Of a stretch of 64,000 bases of DNA, positions 10,984-22,385 are shown piece by piece. The notes under the pieces were generated by a model. The model was not told the DNA's origin and did not search any database. It saw only the letters and a list, made by a program, of their open reading frames with translations. Origin of the DNA: Garcia nutans (taxonomy: Eukaryota > Streptophyta > Magnoliopsida > Malpighiales > Euphorbiaceae); the NCBI GenBank assembly GCA_947685225.1, contig CANTUV010000008.1:38127501-38191500 (forward strand). The letters run 5' to 3'. The first letter of the stretch is position 1, and each line of letters opens with the position of its first letter. The translations under genes were made by a program, and so were the position numbers.

Positions 10984-12174
10984 TCAAGTCTGAAAAAGTT
11001 GAGGATATTGGTCTAGCATCGCTTGCTCATTCTCCCAAGTTGATTCTTCTCTACCATGATTCTTCCAAAGAACCTTTACAATTGGTACTTTCTTATGTCT
11101 CAATTCTTTCATCCCATATGCTAAAATAGCCACTGGTTCTTCTTCGAAAGTCAGATCCGAATTCACCTCAATAGATTCAACAGACAAGACATGAGATGGA
11201 TCTGATCTGTACCTCCACAACATAGAAACATGGAAGACATTATGGATTTTATCCAACTCAGGCGGCAAAGCAAGCCGATAAGCAACTGGCCCAATTCTTT
11301 CCAATACCTCGTAAGGTCCAATAAAATGAGGACTCAGTTTCCCTTTTCGACCAAATCTCAATATCTTTTTCCAAGGAGACACTTTCAAAAATACTTTATC
11401 TCCCACATTATACTCAATGTCTCTCCTCTTCAAATCTGAATAAGATTTTTGCCGATCTGAAGCTGCTTTCAATCTATCCCGAATCATCTTTACTTTCTCT
11501 TCTATTTCTTTAACCAAATCAGGACCAATTAACTTGCCCTCTCCGATTTCATTCCAACATAAAGGTGTTCTGCATCTTCTACCATACAATGCCTCAAATG
11601 GTGCCATTCCAATACTGGATTGATGACTGTTGTTGTAAGCAAATTCTACAAGTGGTAAGAATCTGTCCCAACTTCTAGAAAAATCAATGATACAGCTTCT
11701 TAACATATCCTCGATAATCTGTATCACTCTCTCTGACTGCCCATCTGTCTGCGGATGAAAAGCAGTGCTAAAATGCAATCGAGAACCCAAAGCCCCATGT
11801 GAACTCTTCCAGAACCTCGAAGTGAACTGGGGATCTCGATCCGACACTAGAGAAATTGGGACTCCATGCAACTTCACAATCTCATGGATATACAACTCAG
11901 CCAACTTCTTAAGATAATAATCCATCCGAACCGGAAGAAAATGACCTGTCTTTGTCAATCTATCAATAATCACCCAAATAGCATCATGTTTCCTCTGAGT
12001 TAATGGCAAACCAGAAACAAAATCCATTGTCACCCTCTCCCATTTCCATTCAGGCACTGTTAAAGGTTGAAGCAACCCTGTTGGAACTTGATCCTCTGCT
12101 TTTACCCTCTGACAAGTGAGACATTTGGACACAAATTCCGCTATGTCTCTCTTCATACCAGACCACCAATAATG
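10984..12174 (-). pseudogene. pol: Tekay-like integrase with chromodomain
   Basis: From the minus strand: a CLTC zinc-binding end, then the catalytic core with D in TMDFVSGLP, D in LVSDRDPQFTSRF and E in SERVIQIIED, then the GPY/F-type segment (HFIGPYEVLERIGPVAYRL), then a C-terminal chromodomain-like stretch (EEEPVAILAYGMKELR, VKVLWKNHGREESTWE). The chromodomain is the hallmark of chromoviruses and in known cases steers insertion toward particular chromatin. A TAG at 12175-12177, between the zinc-binding histidines and HYWWSG, separates this open frame of 390 codons from the upstream part. The end lies close to the polypurine tract, as usual. Confidence 0.93.
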
Positions 12175-13847
12175 CTATCTTAAATCATTGTACATCTTTG
12201 TACTTCCCGGATGCATAGCAAACATTGATTGATGTGCTTCTTCCAAAATGATCCTTTTCAAACTATGATCATCAGAAACACACAATCTATTCTTGAACCA
12301 AAGACTACCATCATTTTTCACATGAAAATTTCGGCTCTCTCCATTTCGGCAATCTAATACAATCTTCTGAATTTTCTCATCCACCAATTGGGCCTCCTTT
12401 ATCTGATCTAACAATACTGGTCTCAACTGCAGCTGAACCAATAATGCACCATCATTACATGCTTCAAAACTAACATGTAACGCTCTCAACTCAACAAGCA
12501 ACGAGAGTGAGTAAATAGCCAAACCTGCCAAAGACTTCCGACTCAAGGCGTCAGCAACAACATTTGCCTTACCAGGATGATAATCAATCAAACAGTCGTA
12601 GTCTTTGATAAACTCCAACCATCGTCTCTGCCGAAGATTGAGCTCTCTCTGAACCCCCAAATATTTCAAACTTTTATGATCCGTATAAATAAAACATTTC
12701 TCCCCATATAAATAATGTCGCCAAATCTTCAAAGCAAACACTATGGCTGCTAACTCCAAATCATGGGTTGGATAATTGAGCTCATGCGGCTTCAACTGTC
12801 GAGAAGCATAAGCTATGACTTTACCCTCTTGCATCAATACACATCCTAAACCATTATGTGAAGCATCACTGTAAATCACATATGGTTTATCTTCTACGGG
12901 TAAAGTAAGAACAGGTGCTTGAGTTAACATCTCTTTAACTGTTCAAAGCTAGCCTGACACTGATCTGTCCACACAAATCTAACTCCCTTTCGAAGTAATC
13001 TGGTAAGTGGAGTAGCTATCAAAGAAAATCATTTCACAAAATGTCGATAATAGCCTGCCAAACCCAGAAAACTTCTAACTTCTGTTACAGATTTGGGTGG
13101 ACTCCAATTCATAATAGCCTCAACTTTACTCGGATCAACTCTAATACCATCTGCTGAAACTATATGACCGAGAAAAGTCACTTGATTAAGCCAAAACTAA
13201 CACTTCGATAGCTTAGCATACAATTGCTTCTCTCTCAAGATCTGCAACACAATTCGCAAATGCTTGTCATGCTCCTCTTCATTACTCGAATACACCAAAA
13301 TATCATCGATAAAAACTACCACAAACTGATCCAGATAGGGCCTAAATACTCTATTCATCAAATCCATAAAAACTGCAGGTGCATTCGTCAACCCAAAAGG
13401 CATTATTAAAAACTCATAATGCTCATACCTGGTGCGGAAAGCTGTCTTAGAAACATCTTCAGCTCTAACCTTCAATTGATGGTACCCATATCTCAAATCA
13501 ATCTTGGAAAACACTGCTGCTCCCTTTAATTGATCAAAGAGATCATCAATCCTAGGCAAAGGGTATTTATTCTTAATAGTCACTTTGTTCAATTGCCTAT
13601 AATCAATGCATAACCTCATGGTACCATCTTTCTTCTTCACAAACAACACAGGAGCTCCCCAAGGAGAAACACTGGGGCGAGTAAACCCTTTATCCAACAA
13701 CTCCTGTAACTGCACTTTCAACTCTCTCAATTTAGCAGGTGCCATGCGATAAGGAGTGATAGAGATGGGAGTGGTACCAGGAAACAAATCGATACCAAAC
13801 TCAACCTCTCTCTCAGGGGGCAACCCTAGCAACTCCTCTGGAAACAC
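12175..13847 (-). pseudogene. pol: Tekay-like reverse transcriptase and RNase H
   Basis: The reverse transcriptase runs 13847 to 13197 with RLCIDYRQLNKVT, MPFGLTNAPAVFMDLMN and the catalytic FIDDILVYS (gypsy form of the YXDD box) at about 13300. Then come a TAG (13199), readable codons with GHIVSADGI and FLGLAGYYRHFV, a TGA near 13033, and a frameshift near 12930. RNase H (12930 to about 12540) has YSDASHNGLG, YTDHKSLKY and DALSRK. The integrase zinc-binding histidines (HQSMFAMH) follow. It copies element RNA to DNA in the family, but at least two stops and a frameshift break it here. Confidence 0.93.
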
Positions 13848-14382
13848 ATACTGTGGTTATAATATCAAGTTGAGAACCTACTACTCTAGTATCCATGACA
13901 TAAGCAAGATAAGTGTCACACCCTTTTCTAATCAACCTTCTAGCGGTTACAGCTGATACAAACAAGGATGCAAGCTGTTTCTGCTCACTAGATACCAACA
14001 CAAATTTACCATCATTAGTTCTCAAAGTAACACACTTTTGTTGACAATCTACCACAGCTCCATGTCTAGACAACCAGTCCATGCCCAAAATCAAATCATA
14101 TTCTTTAAAAGGCATTTCAATCAAATCTCCACGAAACTCCTCACCTTGCACCACAACTGCACTATCTCGGTGCACCTTGCTAACAATCACACTATGCCCT
14201 AAAGGATTTGTCACCAAAACATCAAATCCTAGGGACTCCGAATGCAATTCAGACACAAGCAATATGGATGCACTTATATATGAATGAGTTGATCCTGGAT
14301 CAATCAAAGCAAGAACTGGAATGCCAAATAAAGAGAAAGTAACCGAGATGACTGCTGAAGCATCTGGTTGTCTTTGCATCAC
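13813..14382 (-). pseudogene. pol: Tekay-like aspartic protease
   Basis: An open stretch of 189 codons with ALIDPGSTHSYIS near its start and DLILGMDWLSRHGAVVDC further on, both typical of gypsy proteases. The active-site triplet reads D-P-G rather than D-T-G, a variant I have seen described for dicot chromoviruses. The frame leaves the reverse transcriptase frame near 13850, where MFPEELLGLPPE of the next region should follow directly, so a frameshift lies there. Confidence 0.88.
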
Positions 14383-15621
14383 ATATACTCATTGAGAAGG
14401 CCCAGCCTCATCTGGCCTACTAACCCTGGATGGAGATCCTCCTCTCTGACTAACGCCAGGTCTACCCCCTCTGCTGAAACCTCTGCCCCCTCGACCACCT
14501 CTGACACTAGGTCGAGAAACTGCAGAATCTGCTGGCCTCTGCTCCTGTATCTCAGGAAACTCTCTAATAAAATGATCAGGAGATCCACATCTGAAGCATA
14601 CAGCTGGTCCACTATTCTTCCAACAAACACCTCTATGAAAACCCCCACACTGAGCACATATAGGTAGAGTAGATCTCTGAACTATTGGAGTCGGAGCACT
14701 CCCTATTGAAACTGTAGGTCTCGATCTCTGTCTCTAAAACTGAACTGACCTACCAGCCTACCTCTGACTCCTACTGATCCTGGGAACAAAATTTCCTCTA
14801 CCTCTCTTCACAGATGAAGACCCCGCCTCAAACTGGGGTCTCCTAACCCTGGTCTCCTCCTTGGTCACAACTGCTGCAATACCCTGAGCTCTCTCCACAC
14901 TCCTAGCTGCTGCAACAAGCTGGGAAAAATCTTGGTATCTAGAACCAGCCACAAGACACATGATAGAGGGCCTCAATCCCTCCTCAAATCTTCTACACCG
15001 GTCTATCTCGTCTGAAATAATTCCCCCAGCATAGTGACTCAACCGGATGAACTCGACCTCATATTCTGTTACAGTCCGGCTGTCTTGCTTCAAATTCAGA
15101 AACTCCATCTTTTTCACATCTTTATATTCCCTCGGAGTATATTTCAGCTCAAACTCCCGTAGAAAATCACTGTAGGACAATGTAGGTGGATCATCCATGG
15201 CATGAGGAACTGTTTTCCACCAATCATATGCATCCTTCTGTAACAGTGATCTAGCATAATCAAATTTTTCTTCTAGAGTGGCTTGCAACTGAATGAATAT
15301 CCTCTGTATTCTATCTAACCATTGTTCAGCTACTGCTGGATCAATAGTACCCAGAAAATCTTCTGCTCCATACTTTCTTAATTTATCGTAATGTCTCACT
15401 GGTACCAATGGTTGTGGGGGTGGTGGCGGCTGTACTGGGGCTTGCCTAAACAATTCTATCACATGTCTAAGCCAACCCGGCGGAGCCTCCTCACCAGCTG
15501 GTCTCTCAGACGCAGAAACAGGTACCTCTCCAGCTCTATCCACTCTAGCTCCATCTCTACTCTCTTCAGGAGCTAAACTCTCTGCACTACCCTCAACAGA
15601 CTGACGTGAATGAGAATCCAT
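14383..15621 (-). pseudogene. gag: Tekay-like gag
   Basis: The start is at 15621 (MDSHSRQ). It has a Pro-rich stretch (PPPPPQP), then a Retrotrans_gag core (AEQWLDRIQRIF, YDWWKT, FLREFELKYTPREYKDVKKMEF, LRPSIMCLV), ending in a stop at 14758 after 287 codons. Reading through, a zinc-knuckle region remains visible around 14575-14660 with an altered pattern (CFRCGSPDHFIREF; the last Cys position is F). An Arg/Gly-rich tail follows. Gag packages the RNA in the family, and this copy carries stops near 14758, 14725 and 14390. Confidence 0.9.
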
Positions 15622-15772
15622 TACAACCTATATCTGTAAACACAACAGAATGCACCTCATTAAAGATCAGAGACTGCCAATACCAAACATGTATTTTATT
15701 CAAAAACCCACTTTTTAAAATCAAAATACTCTTTTTCTTACAATTAACCTAGGTTGAGAATATCAAACCTAG

Positions 15773-15784
15773 GCTCTGATACCA
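15773..15784 (-). other. Primer-binding site of the Tekay-like element
   Basis: The minus strand reads TGGTATCAGAGCCTAGG a few bases inside the 5' LTR, matching the 3' end of initiator methionine tRNA. The spacer ATTATTT between LTR and site is the same in both LARD-like elements. Confidence 0.92.
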
Positions 15785-15791
15785 AAATAAT

Positions 15792-18280
15792 TGTAACACC
15801 CCTATAACCCGTATACGTACACAGCATGCTTATACGATCGTAATATACGTATATTGAATATAGAAAATGTCACAGTTTATAAAATACACAAGTCATAACT
15901 CGAAAAGAAATAAAACAAATATCAAAGGTTTAGAAGAAATTCATAAAACATAATAGATAAAAACGTTTATTAATACGCAGCGGAAATTATAACAAATAAG
16001 TACAAATACATTAAAAATCAAATTTACAAAACATGAAATATATATACATGATTGATAGCTTGACTCTCTGATCTTTAAGCTCTAAGCCAACTCTTCAAGC
16101 ATAAACTCAACTAGGTCTAGAGGAATCTTCCGTCTCAACCCTATCACCTGCGCGATAAATCACAATTGCGCTAAGCCAACGGCTTAGTGGTACAAACCAT
16201 AATGATATTATGCAATGTCAATATCAATGTCATACATTTAATAATAATAACATAGACACACATGGGCCCAACAAGTATTTCATATGATTTTAAAAGTTCA
16301 GAGTTACTGCTTTGGTCTATAATCACAATGATCAAGCCCGTAGGCAATAAATCTCATATCTCTATCCATGGATAGTGTAACAGACCCAGTCTCTTGGACC
16401 ATCAACTCAACAAGCTTGAGGAGATCCTCAACCCGGCAAGACTGTTACTAGTAACAGACCCAGTCTCTTGGACCATCAACCTGATTGAAATCGAGGAGAT
16501 CCTCAACCTGGCAAGACTGTTACTTTTTATATATTTCATATCAATAATTCATATAGTGTAACAGACCCAGTCTCTTGGACCTCAATTCAACTCAATTTGA
16601 AGAGATCCTCAACCCGGCAAGACTGTTACCTTTCATAGGCATGCAACCAAACCCAGTACTCTGAAAATTGAATAACATATTAGGCATACAATCAATTCAT
16701 TTACCTCTTTACCATTCTCTTTCTCAATTCATGTCTTCAACATCATTTACAATATCATAGCCAACCACAATGGCTTCACATTTCATTCTATTTCAATTCA
16801 TATTCAAATACTCATAATCAATATACATACATCATATTGCATTTCACAAAGTTCACATTGTATAAAACATAACATTATTTATATATATCAACAATGCAAT
16901 AAGATTCCTTAGTACATTCATACTCAAATGTATAAGTTCCAAAATCACATGAATGTATGCAATAATGCAAGGTTTGTACTTACCTCAAAACAACTCACAC
17001 AACTCTATTGACTTCCTCTTCCAAAAATCCTTCACTTCTTAAATTATGGCAAATCACCTTCTTCACAACCTATTCCAAAAGAATGATGAAACCTACATGA
17101 GATCATAAGGCTAAGAACCAACTAGGGCAAACTTTAAACATGACACGCTCAACCACACGGGCGTGTCCCTGACCGTGCCCTAACTTTACAACACAGAAGC
17201 ATTGACACGCTCAGAACCACGGGCGTGTCACTGGGCGTGTAATACATTCTGTCTCTCAGAAATATTGACACGTCCAACAACATGAGCGTGCTCATGGCCA
17301 TGTCAATTCCCCAATAACACAGTGGCTATGACACGTTCAATAACACGGGCATCTTATTGGCCGTGTCAAACCTACTGCCACACAGAACAATTGACACGCC
17401 TAAAGACCTGGACGTGCTCTTGGGCGTGTCAGACCGAAAACCCAGATTCCGGCCACAACAACCTCACAACCAACATTTTCTTCTTACAACCATCATCCAC
17501 TTCAAACCAACTTAGCCCAAACAAACCCAAAACCATATCAAACTAGCAAAAATAACAAAACAACCCAAAATATACATCAAACACAATCCAAAATATCATC
17601 ACCACCCTAAACACAACCACAACACTTCTAGACCAACAAACTTACTCTTTCCTTCCATCCAACCCCAAAATCCAAAAATCAATAGAACCAAACACTCTTA
17701 AACACACCCAAAATCAAACAAACACATTCTCAAACACAACTTCAACTCACAAACCCAAACAAATCAAAGAATCAAGTGGAAAGACTTACCAAGAATGAGG
17801 AAACTCTTAAATCTCCAATTTGATCTCTTGAAAGCTTCCTTCAATCTTAAACTTGGAAGATCAAAACTCTTCTTGCTCTCTTGCCTCTTTGATGGTAGGA
17901 CAACAAAAGGAAAAAGAAAGAAAAGGAAAGAGAACCACGATGAAGAAAGAGAGAAAGAAAGAAACCAAAGAAATCAAAGTCAAACTTTTCCTTAAAACCC
18001 TCTCATCCAAGCAATAATAATATTAAAATAATCCAAATTAACCTCTTCCATTCATTTAATTTCCCATTTCCACTAATTAACTTAATTAATTTAAAATAAC
18101 TAAATATCTTCTTCCACTAACCTTCTTTGACTTTGACTTGTGTATATGTTGTATATATTTTCATATACACAACATATACATTCTCTATATAATTCTTTTC
18201 TCATACCAAAGAAACATATACATAAAATCCAATTATAACAAATATACCAAAACTTCTAGGGTACATTTTGGGATATTACA
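15792..18280 (-). repeat. 5' LTR of the Tekay-like element
   Basis: 2489 bp, same order of parts as the 3' LTR: donor GTAAGT near 17789, ACACG/CGTGT inverted repeats at about 17140-17440, acceptor CAG near 16661, three 72-bp units from 16377, paired stem-loop near 16147-16188. It is followed by TTTCT (18281-18285). Confidence 0.92.
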
Positions 18281-18900
18281 TTTCTCCTTTATTTTTGTTG
18301 CTTTCTCTTTTCAAATTTCCAAAGTCTAGTCCCTAAACTAATTGCTAAGAAAAATCCAAATAATTCTTTAGTAAATTTTCGCTTCCGACAGAATAAAATT
18401 TCCCCCCTTTTTGTGTGTTTTTAATGTGGTATTTATAAGAAAAAATAAAAATCTAATACTAATTGGTTAAGAAAATAAAACTGTCTAGGAAATAAAATTA
18501 AAACTGAGTAAAATAAGGTTTTGGAAAAATCAAACAGTGCGTTGGCATGCTGGGGCATTGGGCCTGCGTGCTGCAAGGATTGGCCTAGGCGTTATGAGGA
18601 TCTGCAAGGGCCAAGTGCCAGGCCAGAGGCTGGGGCACTGATTCACCGCAGGCAAAACCTACGGCAAATTTGTATGTGGCCAATTCGTCGTAAGCACTCC
18701 TGCGGCGAATTGGCCAAAGCCAATTTGTCGCGACTTTCGTCGCCAATTCTATCGTCGCAAATTTTTTTATTTTTTATCTTTTTTATTTTTATTATTGAAA
18801 ATAAATATTATAAGTAATAAATATTACTAAAATAAATATTAATTTATTAAAATAAATAATAAATATTAAACTACCACAAAAAAATTATTTTAGACTGTTT
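18281..18900 (-). repeat. Tat-like 3' LTR, third segment (U3 side)
   Basis: It resumes with TTTCTCCTTTATTTTTG and matches the right LTR up to the window end (18406 corresponds to 64000). Beyond that it reads TATAAATA on the minus strand (18437-18430), a likely promoter, and then a GC-rich block (18530-18765) with inverted and direct copies of GCCAATTCGTCG-like words. The outer end of this LTR could not be fixed; 18900 is a guess. Confidence 0.6.
18430..18437 (-). promoter_or_regulatory. Likely TATA box of the Tat-like LTR
   Basis: TATAAATACC on the minus strand in the LTR. The partner LTR copy of this site lies outside the window, so it cannot be checked for conservation here. Confidence 0.5.
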
Positions 18901-19019
18901 AAAAATATCGGTCTAGACTGGGTCAAAAATTAAGGGCCTATAGTTTGTCCTTTGCTTGAATGATCTAAGACTTTTAGTAGAAGAGAGTAAAAAGCAACAG
19001 GATTAGGATGGGTTCTTGA

Positions 19020-19375
19020 CCCAAAAAAATTTTGGATTCGAGACTGGGTACTTGGACTCGAAAAAGATTTGGGTACTTGAACTCGAGATTGGGTACTTGG
19101 ACCCGAGATTAGGTACTTGAACCCAAGAATGAATTGGGTACTTGAACTCGAGATTGGGTACTTAGACCCGAGATTGAATTGGGTACTTGGACCTGAGATT
19201 GAATTGGGTACTTAGACCCGAGATTGTGTACTTGGACCCAAAAAATATTTGGGTACTTAGACCCCAGATTGAATTAGTTACTTGGACCCGAGATTAGGTA
19301 CTTGGACCTGAGACTAAATGGGGTACATGGACCTGAGATTGGGTACTTGGATCTGAGACTGAATTTGACTGACCT
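19020..19375. repeat. Tandem repeats of a ~19-30 bp GGGTACTTGGACCCGAGATT unit
   Basis: About a dozen imperfect copies of GGGTACTTGGACCCGAGATTG with variable spacers. Located in the 3' untranslated region of the Tat-like element beside its 3' LTR. No credible reading frame. Confidence 0.9.
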
Positions 19376-19429
19376 TTTGTCAGTTGAGAATTCTGGCTGC
19401 TCCGGTTGTTCCATTCTTTAATGGATTGT

Positions 19430-20060
19430 GGATCTTTACCCAACAAAAGTGGATCTTCATCCTTGGACCTCAGATCTTCATCCTTGGAGATCGAGTCTTC
19501 ACCCTTGAGATTGGATCTTCATCCTTGGCATCGGGTGTTCTCCCTTGAAATGGATCTTTGTCCTTTAGACTTTGGGTCTTCACCCTTCAAATTGGATCTT
19601 CATCATCGGCATCAGGTCTTCACTCTTGAAAACAAATCTCCATCCTTGGAAATCGGGTCTTCACCTTTGAAATTGGACCTTCATCCTTTAAGCTGGATCT
19701 TCATCCCTGGAATTGGGTCTTCACCCTTGAAATGGATCTTCATCCTTTAGACTTTGAGTCTTCACTCTTCAAAGTGGATCTTCATCCTCAGCATCAGGTC
19801 TTCGCCCTTGAAAATGAATCTTCATCCTTGGAAATTGGATCTTCACCCTTGAAATTGGATCATCATCCTTTAATCATTGGGCCTTTACCCTTCAAAGTGG
19901 ATCTTCATCCTCAGCATCAGATCTTCACCCTTGAAAATGAATCTTCATCCTTGAAAATTGGGTCTTCACCCTTGAAATTAGATCTTCATCCTTTATGCTG
20001 GATCTTCATCCTTGGAATCAGGACTTCTCCTTTGAAATGGATCTTCATCCTTTAGACTTC
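19430..20060. repeat. Tandem repeats of a GGATCTTCATCCTTGGAAAT / GGTCTTCACCCTTG unit
   Basis: A basic unit near 38-40 bp alternates ATCTTCATCCTT and TCTTCACCCTT halves. A larger period near 180 bp is marked by AAATGGATCTT...CCTTTAGACTT at about 19550, 19730 and 20036. The plus-strand frames that span it only translate the repeat. Together with the preceding array it makes up about 1 kb of tandem DNA in the Tat-like 3' region. Confidence 0.9.
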
Positions 20061-20578
20061 TGTCCTATATTAGCTTTAGCTCTTCTAAGTGAACTGATCT
20101 TTTGTCTTTTGCATCTTCATTCTTATGAGAGTTCTAATTTTCTTCTTTTTTTCCATTCTCTTTGTTCTTCCTTTGCACTTTTGCAAAAAAATTCTACCAT
20201 TTTTTAGCTGACCTCTTATATCTTCTCTTTGCCCCCTGTGTAGGCTCAAACCCATAATTTTTCTATGCGTGGTTTGGCTGATGTTTTTGTTGTCTAGTTC
20301 TTTGCACAAGCATAAATTTATTCTTTTTGTAAAATGACTAGAGCTTCATCAAGCAATGGATCTTCCATGCCACCCGATTCCATGTTCGCTTCATATTTGA
20401 TTCATAGAGTATTGTTGTTTACTTTTGACAAATAAAAATGAAGTGTGATATGCTCATGTATGCATGATATGCATGAGAAATAATTACAGTGGTTCTACCA
20501 ACTCACAGGCCGAGGTGACCAGCTGAAGTGTTCTCATTGACTCCTTCCAGATGCTTGTTCAGGCCTTGCATTGGAATG
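20061..20578 (-). other. Tat-like internal non-coding DNA left of SIRE copy 2
   Basis: T-rich sequence with no recognisable frame or repeat. It runs directly into 40330 when SIRE copy 2 and one GAATG (20574-20578) are removed. I assign it to the Tat-like element by position only. Confidence 0.5.
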
Positions 20579-21979
20579 TGTTATCCCAAAATGGCAACCA
20601 AGAGGGGGGGGTGAATTGGTTTCCTCAAGAAATAATGACAATTAAAAGACTCAACAAAATAGAAGTGCGGAATTAAGAGATGGTTGAGTAATGGAAGAAA
20701 GAAAGAACACACAAGATTTATAGTGGTTCGGATTTTACTTCAATCCTACATCCACTTCCTTAACAACTTGTTAAGGTTCCACTAATCTTTGATGTTTTTA
20801 CAAGCTCACTTCCAACTTTGGTGTTTTCACAAGTTCACACCTAACTTCACAAGTGTTTTCTAAGGCTTACACTCAAGAACCTTTAATGGAGTTTTTGAGG
20901 CTCACTCTCACAACCCAACAAGAGTTTTACAAGGATTACTCTCACAACCCAAGTGTTTTTCCAAGCTCACACTCAAACTTATACAATGGTGTTTTCAATG
21001 CTTACGCCTAACATTCATTACAATTCAAATGTAAGTTTAAGTAAAAGAAAGTTTGTTGCTTGGCTATCAAAATCTATTTTCTCTTGCTTCTTATATTTTC
21101 TTTTCTTGTAGAAGCACTGTATTTATAGCCAATGTGGTCTTACTAGCCGTTATTGATAGTAAGAATAAAGTCTTGGCAGTTTAGACCTTCTTTATTAAAC
21201 TGTCCGAAGCTTCTCGCGGTCATCCTTCATACAAGGATGGTCGCGCTGATGTCATACGCGGTCGTCCTTGAACAAGGCACGGTCGCTGAATTTAAAACAA
21301 GCTTCAGCGGTCGAATTTGAGTGCTCTGCAGCTGGAATCTTGCCCATGCTGCGATTGTCGGGACGGTCGCGCATCACCATGGTGCCGTTGCCCTTTTTGA
21401 ATGTTGAAGTGGGTTTTTAACGGTCATGTCACGTGGCATTCTCTGACAGGGCAGAAGAGATGTCCGCCAAAATTTGAATGTCGCGGTCGCCATAGGTAGC
21501 ATCTCGGGGTAGAATTGAGATTCTCGCGTCGAACTTCTGGACGCACCTTAGGACGCGAACACTACTGTCTCTTTAAGCAAATTCTTCTTGAATTGGTAGA
21601 GCGGTCGCGACTCTTAATGGGCGGTCGCTACAGCAGCAAGTGAGGCTGTGTCATTCACCGTTCTTGTCACCGTGAACCTTACTGTGATTAGAAGGATTTG
21701 AGTTCCTTGGTTAGCGGTCGTCCATAAATTGGGACGGTCGCTCTTCTTTAGGCGCGGTCGCGACTGAGGTCGGGCTTCTGACCGCAAAACCTACTGTGAT
21801 AAGGTTTCATCCTGTGATTGCATGGTGCGGTCGTATTCATGTGTGGTACGACCGCTAGAAGTGTTATGTTCACCTTTATTTGAAGTAACCTAAGCCTGCA
21901 ACAAGATTCTCCAAACACATGTTAAATGGATCATTCATTTGAGTTGTCAAGGATCAAAATAGAGATCATTTGTCTAACA
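20579..21979 (-). repeat. 3' LTR of SIRE copy 2 (1401 bp)
   Basis: Bounded by GAATG on the left and by ATCTCCCCCATTTT (the polypurine tract on the minus strand) on the right. TATAAATA at 21127-21120 (minus). U3 (about 21190-21860) is rich in CGGTC/GACCG words. Confidence 0.92.
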
Positions 21980-22200
21980 ATCTCCCCCATTTTGACTTTG
22001 ACAATTCAAATGGAATGATAAAAAATAATAAGTCTAAAATGCTCCCCCTTAACATATGCATAAATCATGGTTAAGCAATTTGATATTTTTTTAGTATCTT
22101 GGTGCATTGAGTTATGGTTAAACAATCATTCCATTGTGTATATGTTCTCCCCCATTATGTATACTATTTTCTCCCCCATTGTCATAGGCAAAATAAAACA
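21980..22200 (-). other. Multiple polypurine-like tracts before the 3' LTR of SIRE copy 2
   Basis: On the minus strand AATGGGGGAGAT lies directly before the LTR at 21980, with further GGGGGAG runs at about 22040, 22146 and 22170. Several tracts in a row upstream of the 3' LTR are described for sireviruses. Confidence 0.75.
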
Positions 22201-22385
22201 ATGAAAGTGAAAGGACAATGGCAGATTAATCAATCAAATGCTTATTTAAACAAAACAATCAAATGATACTAAAACATTATGTTTATTAAGCATTAAAGGA
22301 AAGTACAAAGGCAGAACTATTAAGGCAACAAACATATTTAAGACATAAAATGATAAATGCAAACTATTAAAACTAAATAGTTAAG

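Larger units (their letters stand above)
8451..18280 (-). mobile_element. Tekay-like chromovirus (Ty3/gypsy), near full length but broken
   Basis: It has two LTRs of 2488 and 2489 bp (8451-10938, 15792-18280) with TGTAA...TTACA ends, target duplication TTTCT, an initiator-Met primer-binding site, a polypurine tract, and gag-protease-RT-RNase H-integrase-chromodomain in order on the minus strand. The uninterrupted target (AGGGTTTCTCC) can be read at about 63882. LTR copies differ at scattered single sites, roughly one to two per cent by eye. Gag-pol carries at least four stops and two frameshifts. Confidence 0.93.

Noticed and set aside
18521..18817. 98-codon plus-strand frame
   Set aside because: It lies in the U3 side of a minus-strand LTR, crosses a T-rich run, and has no known motif.
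19406..20055. Two frames of 107-114 codons with repeated SSPLKLDLHP as a repeat protein
   Set aside because: They are direct translations of a short tandem DNA repeat in a non-coding 3' region, with no start context or conserved domain.
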